DNA of 64,000 nt from Salinibacillus xinjiangensis (GCF_009649735.1 NZ_WJNH01000006.1:63469-127468); one strand, 5' to 3'; positions 1 through 9,148 are shown, counted from the first letter of the stretch. The notes: generated by a model from the letters alone, not told the origin. Numbers and translations are program-made.

Positions 1-202
1 GTCTTTCATTTCCTAGTTATTTTGGATGTGATTTAACATATGATTAGGTAGTAGATTGTCAATAATTACTAAGTGGCCCATAATTTTGTAGTTCATAAAT
101 CCTGTGTTTTCTTGAAAATTAGTCATTATGGAATATTGACCAATTGTGAAAATAGTTTCAACCTTAGAATAAAAGTCTGCTAACGCAAGGGGTGTGTTGG
201 GA

Positions 203-1636
203 TTGAAAAGATTAACTGTCGTATTACTTTTTTTCATGTTAGGTTTGTCTGGCTGCAGTGAAGATGAAGCTCAAAAAGGACAAGAAGAGAGCCCGACAAA
301 TACTGAAGTTGATACGGTGGAACATGAAGAGGCAGTGGAAGATGACCAAGGTGAACAATCGTTAGAGATAGATACTTTTCATTCTATTGATCCTTCTCGT
401 GAAGGCATGAAAAATCAAACTGGCGGAACTTTTTTGGAGGATATTTCCTTAGAGCAGGAATTGGATATGAATGTTGAAGAATTTATGGCCCAAAATAAAC
501 AAGAGCTAACGAATGATTTACAAAGGATAACAAATGAAAATCAGGAGCCTGAGGCATTAGCCAAGGCGTTAGCACATTTATTAGGAACACCAAATTATAC
601 AAAAGGCATTGAGACGGCGGAAGCTTTTCAACCAGATTTTCCTGAGCCTGATTTACCTGGTGCAAAGCGGGTCAATAGTGAGGAAGAAGAGAGTGCCTCA
701 GTAAATGGAAAGGCAATTCTATTATTAGATGCTAGCTCTAGTATGCTGTTATCAGTTGAAGGAAGAGTAAAGATGGATATTGCCAAAGAGGCGGTTCAAC
801 AGTTTGCAAATGTAATCGGACAGGAGAATGATGTATCTTTAGTCGTTTATGGACACAAAGGATCTGAGGCTGATTCCGACAAACAGCTTTCCTGTGAAGG
901 AATTGAAGAAGTCTATCCAATGGGTACTTATGACAAAAAGAAGTTTGAAGCATCGCTGAACAATTTTGAGAGTAAAGGATGGACGCCATTAGCTGATGCA
1001 ATTGATAAAGCAGCTGAAATGAGCAAAGGGTTAGAAGGTGAAATCACTTTATACATTGTGAGTGATGGTGTAGAGACCTGTGATGGGAACCCAGTAGCAT
1101 CAGCAGAGGATTTTGTAAAAGAGAATGAGCACCGTAAAGTCAATATTATTGGCTTTAATGTAGATGAAGATGTAGAGGAACAATTACAAAAAGTTTCTGA
1201 AGCGGGAAATGGTGAGTTCTACTCGGCAGATGACGCAAATGAATTAAAAGAAACAATTGAATATGAATGGTTACCATCGCGAGTGGATTTGGCATGGGCA
1301 CATACAAAAGCGCCAGGCCCTTGGGAAATTTTAGCTGAATACGATAAATACGATGTTGATCATGATAAAATTCGCGCATTAGTTAAGAAGGAAGACGAAA
1401 GGTATAACAAGGTTATGAAGATTCTGAGGGAAGAAGAAATGGTACCGGAAGAAGTAAGAGATGAGTTAGATGATCTTATAAGCGAAAACTATAATGTACG
1501 AATCGATGAGCTTCGTGCGTTGCGGTCAGAAAAAATAGATGAGATTGATGCCATTGCAGATGAAATTAAGAAGCGAGTGAATGAATGGAAGGAAGAGATG
1601 GAAAGAAGAAAAGATGAGCGCGGTGATATTTGGTAA
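203..1636 (+). CDS. VWA-domain lipoprotein
   Basis: A 477-residue secreted lipoprotein. The N-terminus has two basic residues, a hydrophobic stretch and a lipobox ending LSGC at about residue 18, so the mature protein should be anchored to the outer face of the membrane. An acidic linker follows. From about residue 170 to 360 lies a von Willebrand factor A domain with the metal-site motif DASSS near residue 175. The last 80 residues are highly charged and probably helical. I chose the TTG at 203 because AAGGGG (187-192) lies 10 bases upstream; GTG at 194 and TTG at 197 are in frame but sit too close to that site. VWA domains usually bind protein ligands; the partner here is unknown. Bases 1-202 hold no convincing gene. 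Confidence 0.85.
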   Translation: MKRLTVVLLFFMLGLSGCSEDEAQKGQEESPTNTEVDTVEHEEAVEDDQGEQSLEIDTFHSIDPSREGMKNQTGGTFLEDISLEQELDMNVEEFMAQNKQELTNDLQRITNENQEPEALAKALAHLLGTPNYTKGIETAEAFQPDFPEPDLPGAKRVNSEEEESASVNGKAILLLDASSSMLLSVEGRVKMDIAKEAVQQFANVIGQENDVSLVVYGHKGSEADSDKQLSCEGIEEVYPMGTYDKKKFEASLNNFESKGWTPLADAIDKAAEMSKGLEGEITLYIVSDGVETCDGNPVASAEDFVKENEHRKVNIIGFNVDEDVEEQLQKVSEAGNGEFYSADDANELKETIEYEWLPSRVDLAWAHTKAPGPWEILAEYDKYDVDHDKIRALVKKEDERYNKVMKILREEEMVPEEVRDELDDLISENYNVRIDELRALRSEKIDEIDAIADEIKKRVNEWKEEMERRKDERGDIW

Positions 1637-1645
1637 TTTCTATCA

Positions 1646-1666
1646 GGGTTCCTGCCTGTCCCTCCA
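1646..1666. repeat. degenerate GGGAC-family repeat half
   Basis: Just after the lipoprotein stop is the string CCTGCCTGTCCCTCCA, which resembles the right half of the GGGAC repeat described at 4384-4449. It is degenerate and single, so the assignment is weak. Confidence 0.3.
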
Positions 1667-1691
1667 GATATTAGTAATTGCTGGTATTTTG

Positions 1692-1720
1692 TTGACATTA
1701 CGTCGTTCTAGTTATAGAAT
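1692..1720 (+). promoter_or_regulatory. sigma-A promoter of the LtaS-type gene
   Basis: TTGACA at 1692-1697 and TAGAAT at 1715-1720 are separated by exactly 17 bases. This matches the vegetative sigma-A consensus with one mismatch. It lies about 57 bases before the start codon of the downstream sulfatase gene. Confidence 0.75.
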
Positions 1721-1776
1721 AAACTTTCATGTTATGAAACTATAAATATAACATTAATTCTTATGAGGTGAAAAAA

Positions 1777-3735
1777 ATGAAGAAGATATTCTCCACAAAG
1801 ATGGGTTTCTTCTCAATAACATTACTATTATTTTGGATAAAAACGTATTTAATATATAAAACACAATTTGATTTAGGTGTTAGTGGATCAATGCAGGAAT
1901 TCCTATTATTTTTGAATCCTCTTAGTTCTGGATTAATCTTTTTAGGATTGGCATTGTTCTCTAAAGGTGACAAAATAGGAAAACGAATCATTATAATGTA
2001 TGTAATCATGAGCTTTATTTTATATGCGAATGTGGTTTATTATCGTTTCAATAGTGATTTCATTACATTCGCAACTCTAATGCAAACCGATAACTTTGGT
2101 AGTCTTGGGGGAAGTATTTTAGACCTGATGGCACCATATGATATTCTGTTTGCACTGGATCTTGTTTTATTGATTGTTCTTTACCGTAGAATTAAGCCAA
2201 ACTGGTCAATTGAGCGAATGAAGATGCGCAAGCCATTGGCAATATTAATGGTTGGTGTCATCGCATTTACCGTTAACCTTAATTTAGCGGAAGAAGACCG
2301 TCCGCAGCTATTGGAAAGAACCTTTGATCGAAACTATCTAGTAAAATATTTAGGTATGTATAATTTCATGATCTATGATGCGGCCCAAAGTGTTGAAAAT
2401 TCAACACAGGAGGTATTGGCAGATAGTAATGACATTACGGAAGTTCAAAACTATACAAAAGCTAAATATGCAAAACCAAATGAGGAACTATTTGGCGTAG
2501 CAAAGGGAAAAAATGTGATCAAAATCCATTTGGAGTCTTTCCAATCCTTTCTTATTGATTATAAGTTAAATGGGGAAGAGGTAACGCCATTTTTAAATTC
2601 CCTAGTTCATGATCAGAATAAGAATTTCACTTACTTTGATAACTTCTTCCATCAAACTGGGCAAGGAAAAACAGCAGATGCAGAATTAATTATGGATACC
2701 TCTTTATATGGGCTTTCACAGGGTTCTGCATTCTCAACTAAAGCAGATAATACGTACCAAGCCTTACCAGCAATTATAGATCAGCAACAGGGATACACAA
2801 GTGCTGTTTTCCATGGGGATGGTAAATCATTCTGGAACCGAGACAATATTTATAAAAACTTAGGCGTCAATAAGTTTTATTATGATAGTTACTATGACAT
2901 GAGTGAAGAGAATACCATTAACTATGGGTTAAAAGATAAGCCATTCTTTGAGGAATCGGTGCCATATCTGAAGGATTTGGAGCAGCCATTTTATGCGCAT
3001 ATGATGACATTAACTCATCATCATCCTTATTTGATTGATGAGGATGAAGCGACGATTGAGCCGGCTAAGACAGGCGATCCTTCAGTTGACCGCTATTTCC
3101 AGACAGCTCGTTATTTGGATGAAGCTTTAGAACAATTCTTCAAGGATTTAAAGGAAGCGGGATTATACAAAGACTCTGTTATTATGATTTATGGAGACCA
3201 TTATGGTATTTCTGAAAACCATAATCGCGCCATGAAGGAAATTACAGGGAAAGAAATTACGCCATTAAAAAATGCTGAATTACAACGTGTTCCATTTATG
3301 ATTAAAATTCCTGGTGTAGACGGTCAAGGTGTTAACCATGAATATTCCGGACAGACTGATGTAATGCCTACATTGCTACATTTATTAGGTATTAAAGCAC
3401 AGGATTATATTTTATTTGGTACCGATTTGTTTTCAAAGGATCATAAAGAATTTGTTCCGTTCCGAAATGGGGACTTTGTAACACCTAAATACAGCTATGT
3501 AAATGGTATCTTTTATGATAATGAAAGCAAGAAAAAGATTTCAGAACCAACAGAAGATATGTTGAAAACAAAAGAGAAAGCTCTACATGAACTGGAGCTT
3601 TCAGATAAAGTCTTAAACGGGAACTTACTTCGTTTCTATACTCCTAATAAGGAATGGGAACCAGTGGACACTAGTGAATATTTTTATCCTGAAAAGAAAG
3701 TAACGGATAAAGAAGAGACAGATGAAAAAGAATAG
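1777..3735 (+). CDS. LtaS-type lipoteichoic acid synthase / phosphoglycerol transferase
   Basis: A 652-residue membrane enzyme of the LtaS family. Members polymerise glycerol phosphate from phosphatidylglycerol onto a glycolipid anchor at the outer membrane face. About five hydrophobic segments occupy the first 170 residues, then a linker and an extracellular sulfatase-fold domain. Catalytic features are visible: Glu in KIHLESFQSF, the nucleophilic threonine near residue 299 in GQGKTADAEL, and the metal ligands in IYGDHYG. The ATG at 1777 is preferred because GAGGTG (1765-1770) is 6 bases upstream; a GTG at 1768 is in frame but overlaps that site. Bacilli carry several paralogues (LtaS, YfnI, YqgS, YvgJ) and I cannot say which this is. 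Confidence 0.9.
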   Translation: MKKIFSTKMGFFSITLLLFWIKTYLIYKTQFDLGVSGSMQEFLLFLNPLSSGLIFLGLALFSKGDKIGKRIIIMYVIMSFILYANVVYYRFNSDFITFATLMQTDNFGSLGGSILDLMAPYDILFALDLVLLIVLYRRIKPNWSIERMKMRKPLAILMVGVIAFTVNLNLAEEDRPQLLERTFDRNYLVKYLGMYNFMIYDAAQSVENSTQEVLADSNDITEVQNYTKAKYAKPNEELFGVAKGKNVIKIHLESFQSFLIDYKLNGEEVTPFLNSLVHDQNKNFTYFDNFFHQTGQGKTADAELIMDTSLYGLSQGSAFSTKADNTYQALPAIIDQQQGYTSAVFHGDGKSFWNRDNIYKNLGVNKFYYDSYYDMSEENTINYGLKDKPFFEESVPYLKDLEQPFYAHMMTLTHHHPYLIDEDEATIEPAKTGDPSVDRYFQTARYLDEALEQFFKDLKEAGLYKDSVIMIYGDHYGISENHNRAMKEITGKEITPLKNAELQRVPFMIKIPGVDGQGVNHEYSGQTDVMPTLLHLLGIKAQDYILFGTDLFSKDHKEFVPFRNGDFVTPKYSYVNGIFYDNESKKKISEPTEDMLKTKEKALHELELSDKVLNGNLLRFYTPNKEWEPVDTSEYFYPEKKVTDKEETDEKE

Positions 3736-3743
3736 ACATGTTC

Positions 3744-3777
3744 AAAAACCGCCCAGTTGAGGGCGGTTTTTTTGTGG
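3744..3777 (+). terminator. rho-independent terminator
   Basis: AAACCGCCC, a six-base loop and GGGCGGTTTTTTT form a strong GC-rich hairpin with a U-tract, nine bases after the stop codon of the LtaS-type gene. Confidence 0.9.
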
Positions 3778-3781
3778 GTAA

Positions 3782-3824
3782 AGGGGACTGGTTCATTGTC
3801 CCAGCTTTGCTTGGACAATGAACA
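3782..3824. repeat. GGGAC-family inverted repeat
   Basis: Perfect 11-bp arms, GTTCATTGTCC (3791-3801) and GGACAATGAAC (3813-3823), with an 11-base loop. The loop sequence and the TTGTCCCAGC context match the doublet at 4384-4449, so this is a divergent family member. Confidence 0.6.
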
Positions 3825-3913
3825 CAACCCATGGTGTTTTTTATCACATATATTATGGCTGAATTGTTGTATACTGGTAATAGAAATAAGCGAACTGTCT
3901 AGGAGGGTTCAAA

Positions 3914-4368
3914 GTGGAAAAACGGAATAAAGGAATTCAGCGTCATGATTCGTTATATCCACTATCACATCATCATCATCACGCGTTGTTTTTGGCGTTA
4001 AAACTTAAAAGGATCGGTACCGAAAAAAGTGAGCTTAAGTATTTTTGGGAAAAGGATGGGAATCAGCATTTTAGAGATGAAGAGGAAATTGTATTGCCCG
4101 TGTTTGCGCAAATAAGTCGATTGAACAACAACCCGAAATTACCGAAATGTTATTAGAACATGTGATGGTTCGGTCGTATGTCCACCAAATTCTTACATCT
4201 AAAAATGATGCTACTTCCTTAATGAATGACCTTGGTCAACTTTTAGATACACACATTCGAAAAGAAGAGCGGGTCATTTTTCCATTGATTGAAGAAGCGT
4301 TGCCGGAAGAAGAGTTACAAAAAATAAAACCATGTTTGCATACGGATGAAATCCCACCAAAATTGTGA
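3914..4368 (+). pseudogene. hemerythrin-domain protein, frameshifted
   Basis: Two overlapping reading frames together make one hemerythrin-like four-helix protein of about 150 residues. The first begins at GTG 3914 behind AGGAGGG and carries the iron-ligand stretch SHHHHHALF and the motif RDEEEIVLPVFAQ. It then runs out of frame and stops at 4156. The second frame continues the protein as KSIEQQPEITEMLLEH and carries THIRKEERVIFP. The switch falls at about 4113-4120 (GCGCAAATAAGTCG) and would be healed by one extra base, for example a C restoring a histidine codon. The gene is therefore either inactivated by a one-base deletion or affected by a sequencing error. Intact members bind a di-iron centre and sense or handle O2, NO or iron. 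Confidence 0.8.
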
Positions 4369-4383
4369 GGTGGGTCAAGGGTG

Positions 4384-4449
4384 TGGGTCAGGGGGACAGG
4401 TCCATTGTCCCAGCTTGTTTGGGACTGTGGACCTGTCCCTCCGTCCCAC
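4384..4449. repeat. GGGAC-family doublet (long inverted repeat)
   Basis: This copy defines the family. The left half, TGGGTCAGGGGGACAGGTCC followed by ATTGTCCCA, faces the right half, TGGGACTGTGGACCTGTCCC followed by TCCGTCCCAC. The halves are near-perfect reverse complements with an 8-base spacer, so the whole can fold as one hairpin of about 28 bp per arm. Each half also contains a short internal palindrome around GGACAGGTCC. About sixteen related sites occur in this window, all intergenic or at the very 3' end of genes. They resemble REP/BIME-type extragenic palindromes; I see no transposase in the window. Confidence 0.85.
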
Positions 4450-4605
4450 TTTCTCCGTTTACCTACTTTTAAATAATTTAAAATTATCATATAATAGTAT
4501 ACATATTAATCTAGTAAATTTTATGATAAAGTTATAGTAGATGCAGAAAAGGTGTGTGTGACGTTTACATTTTTTCTAGAAATTTTACGGAAAAGGTTGA
4601 TAAAA

Positions 4606-6120
4606 ATGAGCAACGGAGAAACAAAAACAGACGTCATTTTAATAGGCGCCGGAATCATGAGTGCAACGCTAGGAACTCTACTAAAAGAACTAGCACCAGA
4701 CTGGAATATCAAAATCTTTGAAAAGCTCGGTAAAGCAGGCGAGGAAAGTTCAAATGAATGGAACAACGCCGGAACAGGGCATTCCGCGCTGTGTGAGCTA
4801 AACTACACGCCCGAAAAACCGGATGGGTCGATTGATATTAACAAGGCAATCAAAATTAATGAACAGTATCAGCTGTCCAAACAGTTTTGGTCCTATCTTG
4901 TAAATCGCAACCTGATTGATAACCCGCAGGACTTTATCACGCCATTGCCTCACATGAGTTTAGTGCAAGGGAAAGATAATGTTTCTTTTTTAAAAAAACG
5001 ATTTGAAGCGCTATCAAACAATCCGCTATTCCAAGGAATGGAATTTTCTGATGAACCTGAAAAGCTGAAAGAGTGGATTCCGCTTATTATGCAAGACCGC
5101 ACATCAAATGAACCGATTGCAGCAACAAAAATTGACTCTGGAACGGATGTTAACTTCGGTGCTTTATCACGTATGTTGATTGCCCACCTAGAGAGCACGA
5201 ATGTGGAGATCAACTATCACCAAAGTGTTCAAGATATAAACCGTACAAGCGACGGAGGCTGGGAATTAAAGGTGAAGCATTCCGAGACTGGTACTGTTGA
5301 ACGACATAAAGCAAAATTCGTATTTGTCGGCGGTGGTGGAGGAAGCCTTCATTTACTGCAAAAGTCCGGTATCCCTGAAGGAAAGGGGATAGGTGGATTC
5401 CCTGTAAGCGGACTGTTTATGGTATGTAATAATCCAGAGGTTGTAGCGCAGCACCATGCAAAAGTATACGGAAAAGCTAAAGTTGGGGCTCCGCCAATGT
5501 CTGTGCCACATCTTGACACTCGATTTATCAACAATAAGAAATCACTGTTATTTGGACCGTTTGCCGGCTTCTCGCCAAAGTTTTTAAAAACTGGATCCAT
5601 GTTTGACCTGATTACTTCAGTGAAACCGCATAATCTTTTTACGATGTTAGCGGCGGGAGCTAAAAATATGCCACTAACAAAGTACTTGATTCAGCAAGTT
5701 CTACAGTCAAAAGAAAAGCGTATGGAGGAGTTACGTGAATTTATCCCTGACGCTAAAAGTGAGGACTGGGATTTAGTCGTAGCAGGCCAACGTGTACAGG
5801 TCATTAAAGATACGGAAGCAGGTGGCAAAGGAACGCTTCAATTTGGCACCGAAGTGGTTAGCGCTGCTGATGGTTCGATTGCAGCATTGCTCGGTGCTTC
5901 TCCAGGGGCATCTACCGCTGTTCACGTTATGCTTGAAGTGATCACAAAATGCTTCCCTGAAAAAATGAAAGAATGGGAGCCAAAAATTAAAGAAATGATT
6001 CCTTCCTATGGCATGTCACTAATGGACAACCCTGAGCTATTGGGTGAAATACATGCTTCAACAGCCCAAGCGCTTGGGTTGATTGAAGGAGAAACGGAGA
6101 AGGAATTAGCTTATAGTTAA
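4606..6120 (+). CDS. mqo: malate:quinone oxidoreductase
   Basis: A 504-residue FAD enzyme that oxidises malate to oxaloacetate and passes electrons to the membrane quinone pool, replacing or backing up NAD-dependent malate dehydrogenase. The N-terminus has the dinucleotide-binding motif [14 protein letters not shown]. Further family signatures include [18 protein letters not shown], the glycine-rich [19 protein letters not shown] and [16 protein letters not shown] near the C-terminus. The length is that of the family. ATG 4606 was chosen over an in-frame ATG at 4552 because it begins the conserved region and has a purine-rich AAAAGGTTG upstream. It is transcribed alone and ends at a clear terminator. 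Confidence 0.95.
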   Translation: MSNGETKTDVILIGAGIMSATLGTLLKELAPDWNIKIFEKLGKAGEESSNEWNNAGTGHSALCELNYTPEKPDGSIDINKAIKINEQYQLSKQFWSYLVNRNLIDNPQDFITPLPHMSLVQGKDNVSFLKKRFEALSNNPLFQGMEFSDEPEKLKEWIPLIMQDRTSNEPIAATKIDSGTDVNFGALSRMLIAHLESTNVEINYHQSVQDINRTSDGGWELKVKHSETGTVERHKAKFVFVGGGGGSLHLLQKSGIPEGKGIGGFPVSGLFMVCNNPEVVAQHHAKVYGKAKVGAPPMSVPHLDTRFINNKKSLLFGPFAGFSPKFLKTGSMFDLITSVKPHNLFTMLAAGAKNMPLTKYLIQQVLQSKEKRMEELREFIPDAKSEDWDLVVAGQRVQVIKDTEAGGKGTLQFGTEVVSAADGSIAALLGASPGASTAVHVMLEVITKCFPEKMKEWEPKIKEMIPSYGMSLMDNPELLGEIHASTAQALGLIEGETEKELAYS

Positions 6121-6142
6121 TTTTTAAATTGTATAGTGAGTT

Positions 6143-6187
6143 AAACGGCCAGTGCTTCGAGTTTAAATTTGAGTATTGGCCGTTTTT
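6143..6187 (+). terminator. terminator of mqo
   Basis: AAACGGCCA near 6143 pairs with TGGCCGTTTTT near 6177, with extra weak pairing inside the loop. The U-tract follows directly. It lies about 25 bases after the mqo stop. Confidence 0.85.
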
Positions 6188-6197
6188 AGTTGTTGAA

Positions 6198-6226
6198 TGG
6201 GACGGTGAACCTGTCCCTCTGACCCA
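6198..6226. repeat. GGGAC-family repeat, single half
   Basis: TGGGACGGTGAACCTGTCCC followed by TCTGACCCA matches the right half of the doublet at 4384-4449. It abuts the start of the 21-bp array. Confidence 0.75.
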
Positions 6227-6238
6227 GTGAGGGCATGA

Positions 6239-6561
6239 GACGGGAATGTGTGTGGGTTTGACAGGAGTACTTGGTGAAGTGACGTGATTATCGCGACATG
6301 TGACTTGAATATTGCTATTTGACTGAATAAAGGGGAGAAGCGGAGTGATTAGGGGAGAAGTTGACGTGGTTGATGGCTAATTAGGCAGAATTCCCGCTCC
6401 ATCTGACTTGATTAATCCAGAGGTAGACGGGTTGCCACCCACCGCCACAACAACAAGACGTTATTCTCTAGAACTTTGACGTGATTCCAGCCTGTGCAGA
6501 CTGAATAGCCCCCACAACCGACGTAAATGAAGGCATACAAGACGTGAATCAAGCAGCAAAA
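6239..6561. repeat. array of about fifteen 21-bp degenerate units
   Basis: A motif close to GACGTGAWT recurs at 6239, 6260, 6281, 6302, 6321, 6342, 6363, 6384, 6405, 6426, 6457, 6478, 6499, 6520 and 6541. Twelve of the fourteen steps are exactly 21 bases; the exceptions are 19 and 31. The 9-base core is conserved (GAC almost invariant, then G/T-TGA-A/T-T) while the following 12 or so bases differ in every unit. Cores at 6342 and 6384 are degraded. No reading frame crosses the array convincingly on either strand: one 76-codon frame on the minus strand is open only by chance. The array fills the gap between mqo and the MscS gene. Function is unknown. The period equals two turns of B-DNA, so all cores face the same side of the helix. 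Confidence 0.8.
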
Positions 6562-6580
6562 CTTACTATACAACAAAGAA

Positions 6581-6612
6581 AGTAGCTCAGAGCAAAGAGT
6601 CTCTGAGCTACT
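6581..6612 (-). terminator. 12-bp perfect inverted repeat, probable terminator
   Basis: AGTAGCTCAGAG (6581-6592) and CTCTGAGCTACT (6601-6612) pair perfectly around an 8-base loop. Read on the minus strand the hairpin is followed by TTTCTTTGTTG, so it most likely ends transcription of the MscS-type gene coming from the right. Confidence 0.65.
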
Positions 6613-6648
6613 TCTAGTTCTGACAACGTCAAAAAGGATCACCGGAAG

Positions 6649-6677
6649 TGGGACAATGGACCTGTCCCTCCGTCCCT
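6649..6677. repeat. GGGAC-family repeat, single half
   Basis: TGGGACAATGGACCTGTCCC followed by TCCGTCCCT is a close match to the family right half. It sits 25 bases beyond the stop codon of the MscS-type gene. Confidence 0.8.
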
Positions 6678-6701
6678 AAGGTGGGAAAACTCCCATCCCA
6701 C

Positions 6702-7952
6702 TTAACTGTTATCTCTTCCTGAGTCATCTGCTATTTTTCTTAAATCATGGCCAGATGGGTTCTGGAATAATCGTAGTCCGAATTCTGGTGCTATGGCAAA
6801 CAGATGATCAAAGATATCGGCTTGAACTGCTTCGTGCTCGACCCAGCCAACTTCATGTGTAAATGCATAGATTTCCATTGGTACCCCGTGTTCGTTAGGG
6901 GCTAATGGGCGGACCATCCAAATCATATCCTGATTAATACCTGGGTGAGACTTTAGATAACTGCTGATATACGCTCTAAAGACGCCAATATTTGTAAGGG
7001 CCCTGCCATTCACTGGATTGCTCCTGTTAATTTCGTATTTGCTATTGTACTCTTCAATTTCCTGTTCTCTACTGGTGATATAGTCCGACAGATAGTGAAT
7101 ATCCTTAAATTTCTCAATCATATCTTCAGTACAAAATGAAATGCTATTTTTATCAATCAATAAAGAACGCTTCATCCGTCGTCCTCCAGAGGTTTGCATC
7201 GCTCGCCAATTTTTAAACGAGTCGGATATCATGGCATAGCTTGGAATGGTCGTAACTGTGTTGTCCCAATTCTGCACCTTCACCGTATTCAATGAAATAT
7301 CAATAACGTCCCCATCTGCTTCGTATTTAGGCATTTCAATCCAGTCACCAACTCGAACCATATCATTGGCCGTAAGCTGAACCCCTGCAACGAGTCCTAA
7401 TATCGAATCTCTAAAAACCAACATCAACACAGCGGATAGAGCACCAATCCCGCTTAGAAGCATAAGTGGACTTTCACCAATTAGGTTTGCCACCACTAGT
7501 AAGAATCCAAGAATGATGACAATAATTTTCGCCACCTGAATATAGCCTTTAATTGGCCGAGCCTTAGAAACTTCATAGGTTTGATAAATATCATTAATGG
7601 CATCTAATAGGCTATTCATCACCATTAATCCAACAATGATGATGTAGGTAATCGCAGCCTTCTCAATCAAATTTTGAAAGGCTGGAAAGGTTGATGCAAA
7701 GAAATATATAATGAGGGCGGGAACAATATGAGATAACTTATGAAACACCTTTCGATCCATAAGCACATTATCCCATTGTAGTTTGTTGTTGTTTACGATG
7801 TGAGCAATCACCCTCATCACTATTTTTTTCGTAATAAAATTCGCGATAATACAGATGAGAGCGATAAAAATAATCATAATGATAATAGACAAATACTTAA
7901 CTAATATAGGGTCAAGGTCATAAGCTAAAAGCTGGTTTCGAATGAATTCCAT
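6702..7952 (-). CDS. MscS-family mechanosensitive channel (YbdG-like)
   Basis: A 416-residue membrane protein. Several hydrophobic helices occupy the first 190 residues. The pore-lining and beta-domain region follows, with the MscS-type stretch FRDSILGLVAGVQLTANDMV and then VGDWIEMPKYEADGDVIDIS and TIPSYAMISDSFKNW. Length and C-terminal layout fit the YbdG-like subgroup better than the small 280-residue MscS type. Such channels open on membrane tension and protect against osmotic downshock. The ATG has GGAGGT nine bases upstream on the minus strand. Confidence 0.88.
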   Translation of the reverse strand: MEFIRNQLLAYDLDPILVKYLSIIIMIIFIALICIIANFITKKIVMRVIAHIVNNNKLQWDNVLMDRKVFHKLSHIVPALIIYFFASTFPAFQNLIEKAAITYIIIVGLMVMNSLLDAINDIYQTYEVSKARPIKGYIQVAKIIVIILGFLLVVANLIGESPLMLLSGIGALSAVLMLVFRDSILGLVAGVQLTANDMVRVGDWIEMPKYEADGDVIDISLNTVKVQNWDNTVTTIPSYAMISDSFKNWRAMQTSGGRRMKRSLLIDKNSISFCTEDMIEKFKDIHYLSDYITSREQEIEEYNSKYEINRSNPVNGRALTNIGVFRAYISSYLKSHPGINQDMIWMVRPLAPNEHGVPMEIYAFTHEVGWVEHEAVQADIFDHLFAIAPEFGLRLFQNPSGHDLRKIADDSGRDNS

Positions 7953-8022
7953 AGATGTACCTCCACGTAGTGAAATATATATTATTATATCAGAACAATT
8001 AGACCATCTTCTGCTCTAAAAT

Positions 8023-8050
8023 AAAAACTATCCTTTGTAGTTCAGGATAG
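8023..8050 (-). terminator. terminator of the MOSC gene
   Basis: On the minus strand CTATCCT, a 9-base loop and AGGATAG are followed by a run of U. It lies just beyond the stop codon of the MOSC-domain gene. Confidence 0.75.
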
Positions 8051-8067
8051 CTTAACAAAACCATAAC

Positions 8068-8778
8068 TTAGTCTCTATTTGGTCCAAATACCCGCTTTTC
8101 AACGGAAGATTGTTTTCCATTTAAGCGTTTCGTTAACGTTCGTTTCCAATTTTCAGCTAGAAACTCGCAAGAAATAAGTTCTTCGGCAAGCTTCAGATCA
8201 TCTTTTTTCTCATGCATCACTTCATTGCATTTGGCGATAGTCCACTGTGGGTAAGGACGCTCTAGCAATGTCAACTCTAGTTTCTCATGAACAAAGCCCT
8301 CATGTAAAACACGGAAGTACCATCCTGTTCTACCTGACTGCTGGATACGTAATGCAAAGTCCATAATACGGAAGCGACGTGCAGGCTTCCAGCATGGTTG
8401 GCGTGGTTGGGCCACTTGGATTACCGCGTCACCAATTTGATATGAATCCCCGATGCAAACAGAGTGCTCTTCCATATTGTTGACAGCTAAATTCTCTCCC
8501 ATAGCACCAATCCCAATCGTATCTACATCTAGTTCCTTCTTCCAATCGTCATAGTGCTTCGTAGGATAGGCAAAAACGGCTTTCTCTGGTCCACCATGAT
8601 TTTTCTTATCTCCGACTTCATCCCCTGTTAATCCATTTTTACCAAGCCATACGTTATCACTAATATTTTCTTTAAAAATGCCACTCACCCACTCACGATC
8701 CATTGGATTTGAAGCGGCAGAATCCCCAATTCGTTTGGCTTTTCCTATTAATAATTTTTGAATAGATGGTTTACTCAT
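8068..8778 (-). CDS. MOSC-domain protein (YiiM-like)
   Basis: A 236-residue soluble protein with a MOSC domain, the fold at the C-terminus of molybdenum cofactor sulfurases, followed by a short helical C-terminal segment as in YiiM. Visible signatures are the N-terminal beta strand motif with NGLTGDEVGDKKNHGGPEKA, the central GENLAVNN, and the conserved cysteine in QPRQPCWKPARRF. Family members carry pterin or molybdenum-linked sulfur transfer activities and some reduce N-hydroxylated compounds; the substrate here is unknown. The minus-strand ATG follows a run AAAAGGGGGGGATTACG that supplies the ribosome site. Transcribed alone. Confidence 0.88.
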   Translation of the reverse strand: MSKPSIQKLLIGKAKRIGDSAASNPMDREWVSGIFKENISDNVWLGKNGLTGDEVGDKKNHGGPEKAVFAYPTKHYDDWKKELDVDTIGIGAMGENLAVNNMEEHSVCIGDSYQIGDAVIQVAQPRQPCWKPARRFRIMDFALRIQQSGRTGWYFRVLHEGFVHEKLELTLLERPYPQWTIAKCNEVMHEKKDDLKLAEELISCEFLAENWKRTLTKRLNGKQSSVEKRVFGPNRD

Positions 8779-8941
8779 CGTAATCCCCCCCTTTTATAAA
8801 AGAATACTATACAAAAACCAAAACACCAATGACGAACTAGTCCCTCCATCCAATGCCATCATTTGTCAATATTTGTTTAAAATGCTTAAGAAAAATCTCA
8901 CTTAGCTCTGAATAAAATGTGAGTAAAGGAGTTGATAATAA

Positions 8942-9148
8942 ATGAATAATTATCATTTAATTAGAAAACAAGAAAAAGAGAGTAAAATAGTTCGTTGTTT
9001 GAAGTGCGAGAGAGTACTAACAACGATGGAAGAAAACGATATACAAGTATGTGATCATTGCTCGCGTCGAAAAAATAATAAGCAAAACAGACATCGTTCA
9101 AATATAAAAGCTCTTTTTTTAGTAGAAAAGCTCTCTTCTCGAAAATAG
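8942..9148 (+). CDS. small zinc-ribbon-like protein
   Basis: A 68-residue basic protein. Two CxxC knuckles, CLKC near residue 19 and CDHC near 37, are 14 residues apart and suggest one structural zinc site. The C-terminal third is rich in lysine, arginine and asparagine. AAGGAG eight bases before the ATG supports translation, and a strong terminator follows. I do not recognise the family; a nucleic-acid or protein contact role is inference. Confidence 0.6.
   Translation: MNNYHLIRKQEKESKIVRCLKCERVLTTMEENDIQVCDHCSRRKNNKQNRHRSNIKALFLVEKLSSRK

Noticed and set aside
13-237. 74-residue minus-strand reading frame at the left edge
   Set aside because: It overlaps the start of the lipoprotein gene, lacks a convincing ribosome site and resembles no protein family.
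6239-6561. CRISPR array
   Set aside because: The conserved part is only nine bases and degenerate, the variable part about 12, and no cas gene is present. CRISPR repeats are longer and nearly identical.
6412-6642. 76-residue minus-strand reading frame
   Set aside because: It crosses the 21-bp array and half of a perfect hairpin, has no ribosome site, and its weak 7-residue periodicity simply mirrors the DNA period.
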